Part shown: one piece after another, positions 35,464-49,510 of the stretch
Layout: every line of letters begins with the position of its first letter
Numbering within the stretch: position 1 is the first letter of the stretch
Source: Edwardsiella tarda ATCC 15947 = NBRC 105688
GTDB taxonomy: Bacteria > Pseudomonadota > Gammaproteobacteria > Enterobacterales > Enterobacteriaceae
Reading direction: 5' to 3'
NCBI RefSeq assembly: GCF_003113495.2
Contig: NZ_CP084506.1
Location: 744,001 to 808,000, forward strand
DNA length: 64,000 nucleotides
Notes under the pieces: generated by a model
Seen by the model: only the letters and a program-made list of their open reading frames with translations
What the model was told of the DNA's origin: nothing
Databases searched by the model: none
Made by a program: the position numbers and the translations under genes

Positions 35464-35492
35464 CGGGCGTCCTTATGGGCGCCCGTTTTTTC
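35464..35492 (+). terminator. Rho-independent terminator of brnQ
   Basis: CGGGCGTCC-TTAT-GGGCGCCCG (one mismatch) followed by six T, 27 bp after the brnQ stop. Confidence 0.82.
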
Positions 35493-35642
35493 TGGCGCTT
35501 TCCGATTTTTTAGGGCAGGCCCGTCTGAGTGCAGCCGAATGAGAAAAATCGTGTTAGCCTATGGCCGGTATTGGGGATGGCATCTCGGGGTGTGAGCTGC
35601 CGCCGCCGGACTGTCTGCCTGTATGGAAAAATAACGGGCAGG

Positions 35643-35669
35643 GAACTTTTGGGCGCGTATGAACTCTAA
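35643..35669 (+). promoter_or_regulatory. Sigma-E autoregulatory promoter of rpoE
   Basis: GAACTT (35643-35648, preceded by GG), a 16-bp spacer and TCTAA (35665-35669) are an exact sigma-E promoter. Positive autoregulation of rpoE through such a promoter is established in E. coli. Confidence 0.9.
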
Positions 35670-35673
35670 CTTA

Positions 35674-35817
35674 ATGCTTGCTCAAGTTTTTGTGACGACT
35701 GGCAATCTATTTCATACGTGGAGACAGATTTGGGGAGACATTACCTCGGATGAGCGAGCAGTTAACGGATCAGGTATTGGTCGAACGCGTCCAGAAGGGG
35801 GACAAGAAGGCGTTTAA
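35674..35817 (+). CDS. Short ORF overlapping the rpoE start (RseD-like leader ORF)
   Basis: The frame runs 47 codons from ATG 35674 into rpoE, ending at TAA 35815-35817 in a different frame from rpoE. It contains the rpoE ribosome site and start region (reading IWGDITSDERAVNG). From memory, the E. coli leader is open in the same frame across the rpoE start and a leader ORF there has been called rseD. The ATG is at or just before the predicted sigma-E start site, so translation would need a more upstream promoter or an internal start such as GTG 35692. Confidence 0.4.
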   Translation: MLAQVFVTTGNLFHTWRQIWGDITSDERAVNGSGIGRTRPEGGQEGV

Positions 35818-36325
35818 TCTGCTGGTAGCGCGCTACCAGAATAAGGTTGCGAGTCTGGTATCCCGTTATGTGCCGTCGGGCGATGTGCCGGATGTGGCGC
35901 AGGAGTCGTTCATCAAAGCCTATCGCGCGCTGGATTCCTTCCGCGGTGATAGCGCGTTTTATACCTGGCTCTATCGTATCGCCGTGAATACGGCAAAGAA
36001 TTATCTGGTTGCTCAGGGGCGCCGTCCGCCATCCAGCGATGTGGATGCCGGCGAGGCCGAAAATTTTGAAGGTGCCAGCGCGCTGAAAGAAATTTCGAAC
36101 CCTGAGAACTTAATGTTGTCAGATGAGCTAAAGCAGATCGTTTTTCGCACCATTGAGTCGTTGCCGGAGGACTTACGCATGGCAATCACGCTCAGGGAGC
36201 TGGATGGGCTGAGCTATGAAGAGATAGCGGCCATCATGGATTGTCCGGTGGGTACGGTGCGTTCGCGCATCTTCCGGGCGAGGGAAGCGATCGACAATAA
36301 AGTTCAGCCGCTGATTCAGCGTTAG
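35750..36325 (+). CDS. rpoE: RNA polymerase sigma-E factor (RpoE)
   Basis: Sigma-E is 191 residues, as in E. coli. It directs the envelope-stress response to misfolded outer-membrane proteins. Region 2 (FNLLVARYQNKVASLVSRYV, DVAQESFIKAYRALDSFRGDSAFYTWLYRIA) and region 4 (LPEDLRMAITLRELDGLSYEEIAAIMDCPVGTVRSRIFRAREA) are intact. GGGGAG precedes the ATG. It heads rpoE-rseABC; degP earlier in the window carries a matching promoter. Confidence 0.98.
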   Translation: MSEQLTDQVLVERVQKGDKKAFNLLVARYQNKVASLVSRYVPSGDVPDVAQESFIKAYRALDSFRGDSAFYTWLYRIAVNTAKNYLVAQGRRPPSSDVDAGEAENFEGASALKEISNPENLMLSDELKQIVFRTIESLPEDLRMAITLRELDGLSYEEIAAIMDCPVGTVRSRIFRAREAIDNKVQPLIQR

Positions 36326-36354
36326 TCATGCGGTCACAGCAAAGGGTATAAGGC

Positions 36355-36993
36355 ATGCAGAAAGAAAAACTTTCGGCTCTCATGGATGGCGAATTGCTGG
36401 ATAGCGAGCTGATTGGTTCGCTGGTCAAGGATCCCGAGTTGCAACAGACCTGGCAGCGCTACCACCTGGTTCGTGACACGCTGCGTGGTGACGTCGGCGA
36501 GACGATACAGATCGACCTTACCGATCGCATCGCCGCCGCGTTGGACGCGGAGCCGGTGCGCCTGGTTCCCAATGCGATCCCCGAGTCTCAACCCCAACCC
36601 GCCCAATGGCAACGCATGCCTTTCTGGCACAAGGTGCGCCCGTGGGTTGGTCAACTCTCACAGATGGGCATCGCCGCCGGGGTTTCGCTGGCGGTTCTGC
36701 TCGGTGTGCAGCATTACAACGCGCCGCAGGAAGGGGTGGCCGAGCCGGAATCACCGGTGTTCAACACCCTGCCGTTAGGCGGGCAAGCGTCGCCGGTCAG
36801 CTTCGGTGTACCGAACGAGGGTAACAACGCCCAGCAGCAGATCCAGCAGCAGCGTAAGCGCATTAATGCTATCCTGCAGGACTACGAGTTGCAGCGTCGT
36901 CTTCACGCCGAGCAATTGCAGGCCGAAGATAACAATGCACAGGCATCGATTCAGGTGCCCGGTACGCTGTCATTAGGAACCCAGCAGCAGTAA
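36355..36993 (+). CDS. rseA: Anti-sigma-E factor RseA
   Basis: RseA is 212 residues (E. coli 216). Its cytoplasmic N-terminal domain (MQKEKLSALMDGELLDSELIGSL) binds sigma-E. One transmembrane helix lies at about residues 103-119 and the Gln-rich periplasmic region binds RseB and is cut by DegS. It starts 29 bp after rpoE and overlaps rseB by one base. Confidence 0.96.
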   Translation: MQKEKLSALMDGELLDSELIGSLVKDPELQQTWQRYHLVRDTLRGDVGETIQIDLTDRIAAALDAEPVRLVPNAIPESQPQPAQWQRMPFWHKVRPWVGQLSQMGIAAGVSLAVLLGVQHYNAPQEGVAEPESPVFNTLPLGGQASPVSFGVPNEGNNAQQQIQQQRKRINAILQDYELQRRLHAEQLQAEDNNAQASIQVPGTLSLGTQQQ

Positions 36994-37946
36994 TGAAGCA
37001 ATTTTGGTTTGCCCTGACTCTGTTGACCGGCAGCCTGTTTATCTCTACCTCAGCCCTGGCCCAGGATACTGCGCCGGGGCTGATGTTGCAGCAGATGAAC
37101 CAGGCCAGCCGCTCACTCGATTACGAACTGGCCTTCATCAATATCACTAAGCAGGGCGTTGAGTCGTTGCGCTATCGCCATGCGCTAGAGAACCAACAGA
37201 CTCTGGCCCAGCTGTTGCAGATGGACGGTCCGCGCCGCGAGGTGGTGCTGCGCGGCAATGAGATCAGCTACTTCGAACCCGGTCTGGAGCCGTTCACCCT
37301 CAACGGCGATCACATCGTCGATGCCTTGCCGTCGGTGATCTTCGCCGATGTTAAACTGCTCGCCCCCTACTATAACTTCATCTCCGTGGGCCGCACGCGA
37401 GTGGCCGATCGCCCCTGCGAGGTGATCCGCGTGGTGGCGCGCGATGGCATGCGTTTCAGTTATATCGTTTGGATCGATGAGGACTCCAAGTTGCCGTTGC
37501 GCGTCGATCTGCTGGATCGCGACGGTGAAACCCTGGAGCAATTCCGCGTAATCGCCTTCGATGTCGGCCAACAGGTCGCCAATGAGATGCGCAGTTTCTC
37601 GCGTCTGACCTTGCCGCCGTTGCTGCGCCTGCCGCCGAACGACAGTGTTAGTTTCAACTGGCGCGCCGGTTGGGTGCCGGATGGCTTCAAAGAGATTTCA
37701 CGCAGCCGCCGTACTCTGCCCTCGGTGGCCGAGCCGGTCGAGTCCCGTCTCTACAGCGACGGCCTGTTCAGCTTCTCGGTCAATGTGAGTCCGGCCCGCG
37801 CGAGTAGCGGTGACGGCCAATATCTACGCCAAGGGCGGCGCACCATCCATACCGAGGTGCGTAATAACGCCGAAATCAGCATCGTCGGCGAGTTACCGCC
37901 GATGACCGCCAAACGGGTGGCAGAAGCCGTCCGCTTTAATCGGTGA
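36993..37946 (+). CDS. rseB: Periplasmic sigma-E regulator RseB
   Basis: RseB is 317 residues with a signal peptide cleaved after STSALA. It binds the periplasmic part of RseA and protects it from DegS; LPS intermediates release it. The two lipoprotein-binding-like domains are recognisable (e.g. QQMNQASRSLDYELAFINI and IVWIDEDSKLPLRVDLLD). Stop-start overlap with rseA suggests coupled translation. Confidence 0.96.
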   Translation: MKQFWFALTLLTGSLFISTSALAQDTAPGLMLQQMNQASRSLDYELAFINITKQGVESLRYRHALENQQTLAQLLQMDGPRREVVLRGNEISYFEPGLEPFTLNGDHIVDALPSVIFADVKLLAPYYNFISVGRTRVADRPCEVIRVVARDGMRFSYIVWIDEDSKLPLRVDLLDRDGETLEQFRVIAFDVGQQVANEMRSFSRLTLPPLLRLPPNDSVSFNWRAGWVPDGFKEISRSRRTLPSVAEPVESRLYSDGLFSFSVNVSPARASSGDGQYLRQGRRTIHTEVRNNAEISIVGELPPMTAKRVAEAVRFNR

Positions 37947-37953
37947 TGCCGGT

Positions 37954-38430
37954 ATGATGCGCGAATGGGCGACGGTGATCAGCTGGCACGCCGGCGAGGC
38001 GCTATTGCAGTGCGAGGCGCACGCCGGTTGTACGGGGTGCCGGGCGCGTCATGGCTGCGGCACGGCGGCCTTGGCCGAGCTGGGGCCGCAGACACTTCAT
38101 CAGCTACGCCTGGCGGTATCACAACCTCTCCAAGTCGGTCAGCGAGTCGAGATTGGCCTGCAGGAGGCGAGTGTGCTGCGTTCGGCGCTGTTAGTCTACC
38201 TGACGCCATTGGTCGGCTTGTTAGGCGGTGGCGCCATCGGGCAGCTGTGGCTGGCATCGGATGGCGCCAGTGCGTTGGGGGCCCTGTTAGGGGGCGTGGC
38301 CGGTTTTGCGCTGGCGCGTCGTCAGGCCCGCCGCATGGCTCGGGGTATCGACTATCAACCGGTGCTGTTGCAAGTCGCCTTGCCGTCCAGTCAGTTGCGT
38401 AGCGTAACGAATCCATCCGATCGCGAGTGA
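37954..38430 (+). CDS. rseC: RseC, membrane protein of the rpoE operon
   Basis: RseC is 158 residues (E. coli 159). An N-terminal C-x5-C-x2-C-x5-C cluster (Cys 20, 26, 29, 35) may bind an iron-sulfur centre, followed by two membrane helices (about residues 80-120). It is related to RnfF/SoxR-reducing factors and has a minor role in sigma-E control. ATG 37954 aligns with the E. coli start. It begins 7 nt after the rseB stop. Confidence 0.94.
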   Translation: MMREWATVISWHAGEALLQCEAHAGCTGCRARHGCGTAALAELGPQTLHQLRLAVSQPLQVGQRVEIGLQEASVLRSALLVYLTPLVGLLGGGAIGQLWLASDGASALGALLGGVAGFALARRQARRMARGIDYQPVLLQVALPSSQLRSVTNPSDRE

Positions 38431-38571
38431 AGAGCGCTAGGTTTTGACCGAGGGGCTGTGTAAAATGCAGCGATTCGGCGCCTGGCGCCACAAACCCAAA
38501 ATCATCGCTTTGAGCCCGTCCGCGTGTCCTTAGGCGAGTCATTCAGAAATCATCAGGCAAATATATTAATA

Positions 38572-40365
<1,794 letters not shown>

Positions 40366-40375
40366 CAGCGATGCA

Positions 40376-40403
40376 GACGGGCGCGGTCGATTCCGCGCCC
40401 GTC
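40376..40403 (+). terminator. Hairpin between lepA and lepB
   Basis: GACGGGCGCGG-TCGATT-CCGCGCCCGTC has perfect 11-bp arms, but only GTGTTTC follows, so termination may be partial. lepA and lepB form one operon in E. coli, so read-through or attenuation is likely. Confidence 0.5.
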
Positions 40404-40456
40404 GTGTTTCTGCCTGCTTGAGTCATGTTAGGTATTGAGTGTAAGGAGTGATGGAC

Positions 40457-41431
40457 ATGGCAAATATGTTTGCCTTGATCCTGGTTATCGCCACACTGGT
40501 AACCGGTATCGTGTGGTGTATCGACCGTTTCAAACTGGCGCCGGCGCGGCGTGCCAAACTGGCGGCGATTAATAGCCAGACCGAACAGGGGCTGGATGTA
40601 GAAAATGCCCGTCTGGCGACCAAGGCACCCGGTTGGATCGAGACCTGTGTCTCGGTATTCCCGGTGTTGGCCCTGGTATTGGTGATCCGTTCCTTTGTCT
40701 ATGAGCCGTTCCAGATCCCTTCGGGATCGATGATGCCGACCCTGTTGATCGGTGACTTTATTCTGGTGGAGAAATTCGCCTATGGCCTGAAGGATCCGGT
40801 GACGCAAACGACGCTGATCCCGACCGGCCATCCCAAGCGCGGCGACATCGTGGTGTTTAAGTATCCGCTCGATCCGCGTCTGGATTATATCAAGCGCGCC
40901 ATCGGTCTGCCGGGCGACAAGGTGGTGTATGATCCCTATAGCAAGGAGTTGACGGTCTACCCCGCTTGCCAGCAGGGCGAGCGCTGTGATCGCCTGCTGC
41001 CGATCACCTATAGCCCGTCGCGTCCAAGCGAGTGGGTGCAGACCTTTAACCAGATGAGTAGCAATGAGCCGAGCAGCGGCTTCCACCAGTATCCGATCGA
41101 CGAGAGCGTGCCGAACGGTTATCGCATGGATCAGCGTCAGGAGACGCTGGGCACGGTGACCCATAGCATCCTAACGGTGCCGCAGGCTCAGGACATGGTT
41201 TCGCGCTACTACCGTCAGCCGGGTCAACCGCTGGGGGCCTGGGTGGTCCCGGCCGGTCACTACTTCATGATGGGGGATAACCGCGACAACAGCGCGGACA
41301 GCCGCTATTGGGGTTTTGTGCCGGAGAAGAACCTGGTCGGTAAGGCGACTGCCATCTGGATGAGCTTCAAGAAGCAGGAAGGCCAGTGGCCGACCGGCGT
41401 ACGCCTGGAGCGGATCGGGGGAATTCATTAA
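40457..41431 (+). CDS. lepB: Signal peptidase I
   Basis: LepB is 324 residues, the E. coli length. It removes signal peptides from exported proteins. Two N-terminal membrane helices are followed by the periplasmic catalytic domain with the nucleophile Ser in PSGSMMPTL and the general base Lys in YIKRAIGLPGD; GDNRDNSADSR is the conserved box E. The ATG at 40457 (MANMFAL) has AAGGAG eight nt upstream; earlier in-frame starts at 40448 and 40451 are too close to it. Confidence 0.96.
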   Translation: MANMFALILVIATLVTGIVWCIDRFKLAPARRAKLAAINSQTEQGLDVENARLATKAPGWIETCVSVFPVLALVLVIRSFVYEPFQIPSGSMMPTLLIGDFILVEKFAYGLKDPVTQTTLIPTGHPKRGDIVVFKYPLDPRLDYIKRAIGLPGDKVVYDPYSKELTVYPACQQGERCDRLLPITYSPSRPSEWVQTFNQMSSNEPSSGFHQYPIDESVPNGYRMDQRQETLGTVTHSILTVPQAQDMVSRYYRQPGQPLGAWVVPAGHYFMMGDNRDNSADSRYWGFVPEKNLVGKATAIWMSFKKQEGQWPTGVRLERIGGIH

Positions 41432-41495
41432 ATAACCCCCCTATTTACGCAGCATTCTCCCTCCAGTCGTTGTAGAATATTCCGCGTGACATGTT

Positions 41496-41517
41496 TGGCC
41501 CCCTCTAGTGGGGGCCA
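41496..41517 (+). promoter_or_regulatory. Stable hairpin in the rnc leader
   Basis: TGGCCCCC-TCTAGT-GGGGGCCA lies about 95 bp before rnc. In E. coli RNase III cleaves a stem-loop in its own leader to limit expression; this hairpin may be the equivalent, though 8 bp alone is short for the enzyme and further pairing would be needed. Confidence 0.45.
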
Positions 41518-41595
41518 CTGCAAACGAAACAGCTTTGGATTGGCTAATGGCAAGGCAGGCCTGTTCCGTATGCTGCGGTTTTTGACGCATTCTGA

Positions 41596-43193
<1,598 letters not shown>

Positions 43194-43201
43194 GTCAGAT
43201 G

Positions 43202-43930
43202 ATGGACGGCTGGCAACGCGCCTTCGTGCTGCACGCGCGGCCCTACAGTGAAACCAGCTTGCTGCTGGACACCTTCACCGAGGGGCAGGGGCGGGTGCGG
43301 CTGCTGGCGAAAGGCGCGCGGAGCCGTCGTTCTCAACTGAAGGGTGCCTTGCAACCCTTCACCCCCTTGCTGATCCGCTGGGGCGGTAAGGGGGAGGTGA
43401 AGACCCTGCGCAGCGCCGAGGCGGTTTCGCTGGCGCTGCCGCTGAGTGGCATCACCCTCTACAGCGGGCTGTATGTCAACGAGCTCTTGGCCCGAGTGCT
43501 GGAGCAGGAGACCTGCTACAGCGCGCTGTTCTTCGATTACCTGCATTGCATCCAACAACTGGCCGGGCACAGCGGTTCGCCGGAGCCGGTGTTGCGGCGT
43601 TTCGAGTTGGCGCTGTTGGCTCAGTTGGGCTACGGCATCGACTTCCTGCACTGCGCCGGCAGCGGCGAGCCGGTGGCGGATGGTATGACCTACCGCTACC
43701 GTGAAGAGAAGGGCTTTATCGCTAGCCTGGTGGTGGATCAGCACAGTTTTACCGGGCGCGATCTCAAGGCGCTGGCCAGTCGTGAATTCCCTGATGTCGC
43801 CACCCTGCGCGCCGCCAAACGCTTTACCCGCATGGCATTGAAACCCTATCTGGGCGGTAAGCCGCTCAAGAGTCGCGAGCTGTTTCGCCAGTTCGTCCCG
43901 CGTCGCCCCTCGGCGACCTCCTCGGCCTGA
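43202..43930 (+). CDS. recO: Recombination mediator RecO
   Basis: RecO is 242 residues. With RecR it loads RecA onto SSB-coated gaps. The N-terminal OB-fold ([23 protein letters not shown]) and the conserved [26 protein letters not shown] and C-terminal [26 protein letters not shown] are close to E. coli. Two adjacent ATG codons (43199, 43202) are possible; the second matches the E. coli start. Confidence 0.96.
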   Translation: MDGWQRAFVLHARPYSETSLLLDTFTEGQGRVRLLAKGARSRRSQLKGALQPFTPLLIRWGGKGEVKTLRSAEAVSLALPLSGITLYSGLYVNELLARVLEQETCYSALFFDYLHCIQQLAGHSGSPEPVLRRFELALLAQLGYGIDFLHCAGSGEPVADGMTYRYREEKGFIASLVVDQHSFTGRDLKALASREFPDVATLRAAKRFTRMALKPYLGGKPLKSRELFRQFVPRRPSATSSA

Positions 43931-44097
43931 GCCGAGCGCACTGTCCCCCTGTTTGCCTCATGGCTGTCCCACTCGTTGTGGCTGCGCTGAGGGTAGACTA
44001 GTCAGATGGCTGGTCGCCGCTTGTCTGCGCGCGACGGCTGGGTAATATGGTGTCTGATAACCGGGTTATCCCGACCGATCATCCTTGAGGAGCTGTC

Positions 44098-44829
44098 ATG
44101 GCCGATATTCTGCTGGGCGTTAACATCGATCACATCGCCACACTGCGTAATGCGCGCGGGACTCTCTACCCCGATCCGCTACAGGCGGCCTTCGTCGCCG
44201 AGCAGGCCGGCGCCGACGGTATCACCGTTCACCTACGTGAGGATCGTCGTCATATCACCGACCGCGACGTGCGCCTGCTGCGGCAGACCATCCAGACGCG
44301 TATGAACCTGGAGATGGCGGTGACCGATGAGATGCTCGACATCGCCTGTGAGCTGCGCCCGCACTTCTGTTGCCTGGTGCCAGAGAAGCGCCAAGAGGTG
44401 ACCACCGAAGGGGGGCTGGACGTCGCCGGTCAACGCGACAAGATGGCGGCGGCGGTGGCGCGCCTGAGTGCGGCGGGGATCCAGGTTTCGCTGTTTATCG
44501 ACCCCGATGAGCGCCAGATCGAGGCCGCGGTCGCCGTCGGCGCGCCCTACATCGAGATCCACACTGGCGCCTATGCCGATGCCGAGAATGCGTTGGTTCA
44601 GGCGGCGGAGTTGGCACGGATCGCCGTCGCGGCACGTTTCGCCGCCGGGCGTGGGCTGAAGGTCAACGCCGGTCACGGTCTGACTTACCACAACGCCCAG
44701 GCGGTCGCCGCCCTGCCGGAGATGCATGAGCTGAATATCGGCCACAGTATCATCGGTCGCGCGGTGATCGATGGGTTGAGTACGGCGGTGCGTGACATGA
44801 AACAGCTGCTGCTGGAGGCGCGTCGCTGA
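44098..44829 (+). CDS. pdxJ: Pyridoxine 5'-phosphate synthase
   Basis: PdxJ is 243 residues (E. coli 243). It condenses deoxyxylulose 5-phosphate with the PdxA product to make pyridoxine phosphate. The TIM-barrel motifs [31 protein letters not shown] and [11 protein letters not shown] are intact. GAGGAG precedes the ATG. It overlaps acpS by one base. The 167-bp gap from recO holds no gene. Confidence 0.97.
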   Translation: MADILLGVNIDHIATLRNARGTLYPDPLQAAFVAEQAGADGITVHLREDRRHITDRDVRLLRQTIQTRMNLEMAVTDEMLDIACELRPHFCCLVPEKRQEVTTEGGLDVAGQRDKMAAAVARLSAAGIQVSLFIDPDERQIEAAVAVGAPYIEIHTGAYADAENALVQAAELARIAVAARFAAGRGLKVNAGHGLTYHNAQAVAALPEMHELNIGHSIIGRAVIDGLSTAVRDMKQLLLEARR

Positions 44830-45212
44830 TGGCGCTACGGGGGCTGGGTACCGATATCGTCGAGATCGCTCGTATCGCGGCGGTGGTGGAGCGCAGCGGC
44901 GACCAACTGGCGCGGCGCATCCTGGCACCGGCGGAGTGGCAGCAGTACCAGGCGCATGCTCAGCGTGTTCGCTATCTGGCTAAGCGCTTCGCCGTCAAAG
45001 AGGCGGCGGCTAAGGCGCTGGGCACTGGCATTCGCCAGGGGCTGGCCTTCGCCCAGTTCGAAGTGGTCAATGATGCGTTAGGCAAGCCGGGGCTGGTACT
45101 CCATGGCCGGGCCGCCGAACTGGCCGCCGAGCTGGGGATCCGCACGCTGCATGTCTCGCTGGCCGACGAGCGCCGCTACGCCTGTGCCACGGTGATTGCG
45201 GAGGGGGAGTAA
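44829..45212 (+). CDS. acpS: Holo-[acyl-carrier-protein] synthase
   Basis: AcpS is 127 residues (E. coli 126). It attaches 4'-phosphopantetheine to ACP for fatty acid synthesis. The metal-binding Asp in GLGTDIVEI and the Glu motif [14 protein letters not shown] are the family signature. It is coupled to pdxJ, as in E. coli, and convergent with barA. Confidence 0.97.
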   Translation: MALRGLGTDIVEIARIAAVVERSGDQLARRILAPAEWQQYQAHAQRVRYLAKRFAVKEAAAKALGTGIRQGLAFAQFEVVNDALGKPGLVLHGRAAELAAELGIRTLHVSLADERRYACATVIAEGE

Positions 45213-45260
45213 TCCTCCCTCCGCCAGACCATACGCCGCCTGCTGGCCGTGCGGGTGGCG

Positions 45261-48065
45261 TTAAGGCGTCGTCTCGCTGGGCCCGTGGGCCGCGCCGCTG
45301 TCGGCTGAGGCCTGCGGCGGCGTCGCCTTCAGATAGGGCTGGGCGCTGCGGATGACATTATCGATCTCGTCCAACAACTCCAACCATTCCGGCTCCAGAT
45401 CGCTGGCCGGCGTGCCGTCGCGGAGCTGCTGCTCCAGGTAGTGGCACAGCCGCCGTAGACGCGGTACCCCACTGTAACTACTGCTTCCGTGCAGCTTGTG
45501 GATCAGCGCGCACAATTCCCCCGCCGTCTCCTCGGCCTCCCCGGCCAGTTGGCGCTCGATGCGCTGGCGAACTTGCGGCAGAAACTCGATGAGCATCTGT
45601 AGCATGTCACGCGCCAGATCGGCCTTGTTCGCCGCCTGACGCAGCGCCAAGGCCCAGTCGAAGGAGTGATCGCTGGCCGTCGCCGCCGTCGACGCCGCGC
45701 TCGCCGTGTTGGTGCTCCCCCCGGCGCTATAGCGGGTGAGCAGTTGGCGCAGGCGATTCTCGTCGATCGGTTTCGCCAGATAATCATCCATCCCGGCGCG
45801 AAGTAAACGCTCACGCTCACCATTCAGCGCGTGTGCGGTGACGGCGATGATCGGCGTATGGGCGTGGATCGGCTGTTGGCGTAGGCGTTCGGTGGTGCGA
45901 ATCCCATCCATCTCCGGCATCTGGATATCCATCAGGATGATGTCTAACGGGCGATCGCGCGCGGCGGCCAGCGCCTCTTCGCCGCTGTGGCAGAGGAGCG
46001 TGTGTTGCACTTGTTCGCCGAGTAGCGCGCCGATCAGCTTCAGGTTGGCCGGGTTGTCATCCACCGCCATCACCGTTAAGGGCAGACGATCCCCCGATGG
46101 GGAGATCACCTGCGGCGCGCGGGGTGGTAGGGCGTTGTCCAGCAGAGCGGGTAACAGGCGGCTGCTGGCGAGCGGCTTGAACAGACAGCGGCGGATGCCG
46201 CGCGCCTTCAGGGTGTCGCTGTCGTGCAGCGTATGGCTGGGCAGCGCCAGGATCACCCGATCGGCCAGACGCAGCGCCCGGCTCAGTTTCTCCTGCATGT
46301 GCTCCGACGTGAGGGAGGTCTGTACCGGCAGGCCGAACAGCAGGATGTCGTAGTGACTGTCCGGGATCACCTGGGCAAACTGCGGGCAGTAGGTGACCTC
46401 CAGCGGGGTGACCTTCAGCATGTCGAGGGTACACTGTGCGGCGACGGGGTTGCTCTCGATATACAGCAGCGTCTGGCCGTCGAGCCGCTCCAACGGCAGT
46501 GAGGCCGGGGGCGCGTTGTGGTTCAACTCCAGACGGATGTGGAACCAGAAGGTCGACCCCTTGTGCGGCTGGCTGTGGAAGGCGATATCGCCGCCCATCT
46601 CGTTGATCAGTTTCTGGGTGATCACCAGCCCCAGCCCGGTGCCGCCGTGACGGCGGGTGATGCTGGCGTCCGCCTGGCGGAAGGCTTGGAACAGCTGCGA
46701 CTGTTGGCGTTCGGAGATCCCGATGCCGGTATCATGCACCTGCACCTCCAGCTCCACGGCTTGCGTGTTCAGGCTACGCTGTTCGATGCGGATGTCGATG
46801 TTGCCCTTCTCGGTAAACTTGATCGCATTGCCTAACAAGTTGGTGAGTACTTGCTGTAGGCGCATCGGGTCACCCAGCACGTGCTCCGGGACGTCGTTAC
46901 GCACGTTCAGTGTCAGCTCTAACCCCTTATCGTGGGCGCTAGGCGCCAACAGGGTCGCCACCTCGTCGATGGTCTCGCGCAGCATGAAGGGAATATGCTC
47001 CAGCACCAGCTTGCCCGCCTCCAGCTTGGAGAAATCCAACACGTCGTTGATGATACTGAGCAGGTTGTTTGCCGAGCGTTCAATGGTATGCAGGTAGTCT
47101 ATCTGGGTGGCACTCAGCGGCGTCTTCAACACCTGGCGAGTGAAGCCGATCACCCCATTGAGCGGGGTGCGCAGCTCATGAGACATGTTAGCCAAGAACT
47201 CGGACTTGATGCGCGCCGCCTCCTGGGCGCGCTTCTTGGCCAGATCTAGCTCGACGTTCTGGATCTCCATCTGTTCGAGGGTCTCGCGCAGATCCGAGGT
47301 GGCCTGGTCGATATTCTGCTGCATCTCCTCGTGATAGGCGGTGAGCGACATGGCCATCGAGTTAATTCCGTTCTTCAGCATGTCCAGCTCGCCCAGCATA
47401 TGGCCCTCGACGCGGCTGTCGAGTTGGCCGCGCCGGATGCGGTCGACGGTGTTGACCATGTTACGGATCGGGCCGGTGACGTCGCGCATCAGCCGGTAGG
47501 AGAATAATAGGGCGATGCACATGCTGATCAGCAACAGCAGGGTGGCGACGAACACCTCTTTATACTGCTGTAATCGCACCGAGCGCAGATCCAGCTCGAT
47601 GGCGATGTAACCCAGCGAGTCGGCGCCGTTGGGCGTCTGCGCCTGACTATTCTCCGAGATGATCGGCGTGCGCAGGATCAGTGCGTCACCCTGCTTGCTG
47701 AGCATCAGATCCGTCGGTGGCGGGCTGTTCTCCGGTAGCTGTAGCGGGGCATAGTTATGGTGGTAGTTCGAGGTGACGAACAGCTGGTTCTGACCATCGA
47801 AGACGGCGATGGCGCGCACGATGTCGGAGTGGCGGCGATGTAGCAGGCCGATTAATTGACGCACCGCCTCACGATTACGCGAGGTCATGCCATATTCGCT
47901 GGCGACGGCCAGCGGTTCGATGATGCTGGCGCCGGCATCGACCAGTTGATCCTGGAGTTCGTTATAGCGGTGCACAACGAAGAAGGTGCTGAGCAGTAAT
48001 CCGATCAGGAGCGTCGGGGCCAGCGTCAGGATCATCATGCGCGCCCGCAGGCTATATTTGGTCAT
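45261..48065 (-). CDS. barA: Hybrid sensor kinase BarA
   Basis: BarA is a 934-residue tripartite kinase that phosphorylates UvrY and so controls CsrB/C and carbon storage. It has two membrane helices (about 10-32 and 172-192) flanking a periplasmic domain, HAMP, HisKA with H296 in MSHELRTP, HATPase with NAIKFT, DTGIGI and GTGLGL, a degenerate receiver, a receiver with Asp in [11 protein letters not shown], and a C-terminal Hpt with His in [12 protein letters not shown]. It is divergent from rlmD, as in E. coli. Confidence 0.96.
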   Translation of the reverse strand: MTKYSLRARMMILTLAPTLLIGLLLSTFFVVHRYNELQDQLVDAGASIIEPLAVASEYGMTSRNREAVRQLIGLLHRRHSDIVRAIAVFDGQNQLFVTSNYHHNYAPLQLPENSPPPTDLMLSKQGDALILRTPIISENSQAQTPNGADSLGYIAIELDLRSVRLQQYKEVFVATLLLLISMCIALLFSYRLMRDVTGPIRNMVNTVDRIRRGQLDSRVEGHMLGELDMLKNGINSMAMSLTAYHEEMQQNIDQATSDLRETLEQMEIQNVELDLAKKRAQEAARIKSEFLANMSHELRTPLNGVIGFTRQVLKTPLSATQIDYLHTIERSANNLLSIINDVLDFSKLEAGKLVLEHIPFMLRETIDEVATLLAPSAHDKGLELTLNVRNDVPEHVLGDPMRLQQVLTNLLGNAIKFTEKGNIDIRIEQRSLNTQAVELEVQVHDTGIGISERQQSQLFQAFRQADASITRRHGGTGLGLVITQKLINEMGGDIAFHSQPHKGSTFWFHIRLELNHNAPPASLPLERLDGQTLLYIESNPVAAQCTLDMLKVTPLEVTYCPQFAQVIPDSHYDILLFGLPVQTSLTSEHMQEKLSRALRLADRVILALPSHTLHDSDTLKARGIRRCLFKPLASSRLLPALLDNALPPRAPQVISPSGDRLPLTVMAVDDNPANLKLIGALLGEQVQHTLLCHSGEEALAAARDRPLDIILMDIQMPEMDGIRTTERLRQQPIHAHTPIIAVTAHALNGERERLLRAGMDDYLAKPIDENRLRQLLTRYSAGGSTNTASAASTAATASDHSFDWALALRQAANKADLARDMLQMLIEFLPQVRQRIERQLAGEAEETAGELCALIHKLHGSSSYSGVPRLRRLCHYLEQQLRDGTPASDLEPEWLELLDEIDNVIRSAQPYLKATPPQASADSGAAHGPSETTP

Positions 48066-48148
48066 GGCGTTCCGATGTGGGAGAATTGGCGGTAAACACA
48101 GACTCGGTTAAGCCTAAGCTTAACCCACCGCACAGATAAGCAATCGAC

Positions 48149-49471
48149 ATGGCTCAATTTTACACACCGGGGCGCCGTACTGCGACCCGGAAAACCCTGA
48201 TTGTGACCGCCAACGATCTGGATGCCTTCGGCCAAGGGGTGGCACGCGATCACGGTAAGACGCTGTTTATCAGCGGCCTGTTGCCCGGCGAACAGGCCGA
48301 GGTGATCCTGACGGAGGATAAACGCCAGTTTGCCCGTGGGCGCGTTAAGCGTCTGCACAGCCAGAGTCCCGAGCGGGTGGCGCCGCGTTGTCCGCACGCT
48401 GGCGTATGCGGCGGGTGCCAGCAGCAACATGCGTCAATCGCGTTGCAGCAGCAGAGCAAGTCGCAGATGTTACAGCGTCTGATGGCGCGTGAGACGGGCG
48501 TCACCATCACGCCGTCGGCGCTGATCGCCGGCGAAGCTTATGGTTATCGGCGGCGCGCCCGCTTCGGCCTGCAATTCGACGCCAAGCGTCAGCGGGTGAT
48601 TTTGGGCTTTCGCCAGGCGGCCTCGAACGATCTGGTGGCGTTGCGTGCCTGTCCGGTATTGGCGCCACCGTTGGAGGCGTTGTTGCTGCCGCTGGGGGAT
48701 TGCTTATCGGCGCTACGCGCTCGCCGTCGTCTGGGCCATCTGGAGTTGGTGCTGGCCGACAACGGGCCGCTGATGGTATTACGCCATCTCGACCCGTTGC
48801 ACTCCGCCGATCAGGCGGCACTGGAGGCGTTCGCGCGTCAACATGGCTTGGCGCTCTATCTGAGCGACGGCCAAGGGGCGCCGCGGCGCCTGCTCGGCGA
48901 GGCCCCCTATTATCAGGTGGCCGATGTCCGCCTCGCCTTCGATCCGCAGGACTTTATCCAGGTTAACGGCCAGGTCAACCAGCAGATGGTCGCCCGCGCC
49001 CTCGATTGGCTCGATGCGCGTGCCGACGAGCGTGTGTTGGATCTGTTCTGCGGCATGGGGAACTTTACGCTACCGTTGGCCCGCCAGGCACAGTGGGTCG
49101 TGGGCGTCGAAGGGGTCCCCGAGCTGGTGGCCCGAGCGCAGAATAATGCACGTCACAACGGGCTGAGTAATGTAGAATTCTTCCATCAGAATCTGGAAGA
49201 GGACGTGACGTGTCAGCCTTGGGCGGCGCAGGGGTTTGATAAAGTCCTGCTCGATCCGGCTCGTGCCGGCGCTCCCGGGGTGATGCAGCATATCGTCCAT
49301 TTGGCACCGCGTCGGGTGGTCTATGTCTCCTGTAACCCGGCCACACTGGCGCGGGATAGCCGGGTGTTGTTACAGGGCGGTTATCAGCTGACACGATTGT
49401 GCCTGTTGGATATGTTTCCCCATACGGGGCATTTGGAGTCGATGGCGCTGTTTGAGTCTACGGCGCCATAG
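48149..49471 (+). CDS. rlmD: 23S rRNA m5U1939 methyltransferase RlmD
   Basis: RlmD (RumA) is 440 residues (E. coli 433). An N-terminal TRAM domain is followed by the 4Fe-4S cysteines in [10 protein letters not shown] plus one in LRACPVLAP, then the SAM domain ([16 protein letters not shown]) and the catalytic cysteine in [12 protein letters not shown]. It sits between barA and relA, the standard order. Confidence 0.96.
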   Translation: MAQFYTPGRRTATRKTLIVTANDLDAFGQGVARDHGKTLFISGLLPGEQAEVILTEDKRQFARGRVKRLHSQSPERVAPRCPHAGVCGGCQQQHASIALQQQSKSQMLQRLMARETGVTITPSALIAGEAYGYRRRARFGLQFDAKRQRVILGFRQAASNDLVALRACPVLAPPLEALLLPLGDCLSALRARRRLGHLELVLADNGPLMVLRHLDPLHSADQAALEAFARQHGLALYLSDGQGAPRRLLGEAPYYQVADVRLAFDPQDFIQVNGQVNQQMVARALDWLDARADERVLDLFCGMGNFTLPLARQAQWVVGVEGVPELVARAQNNARHNGLSNVEFFHQNLEEDVTCQPWAAQGFDKVLLDPARAGAPGVMQHIVHLAPRRVVYVSCNPATLARDSRVLLQGGYQLTRLCLLDMFPHTGHLESMALFESTAP

Positions 49472-49510
49472 ACAGTGGATTAGCGGTTAAGCAGTCAGAG
49501 GGAGAGTACC

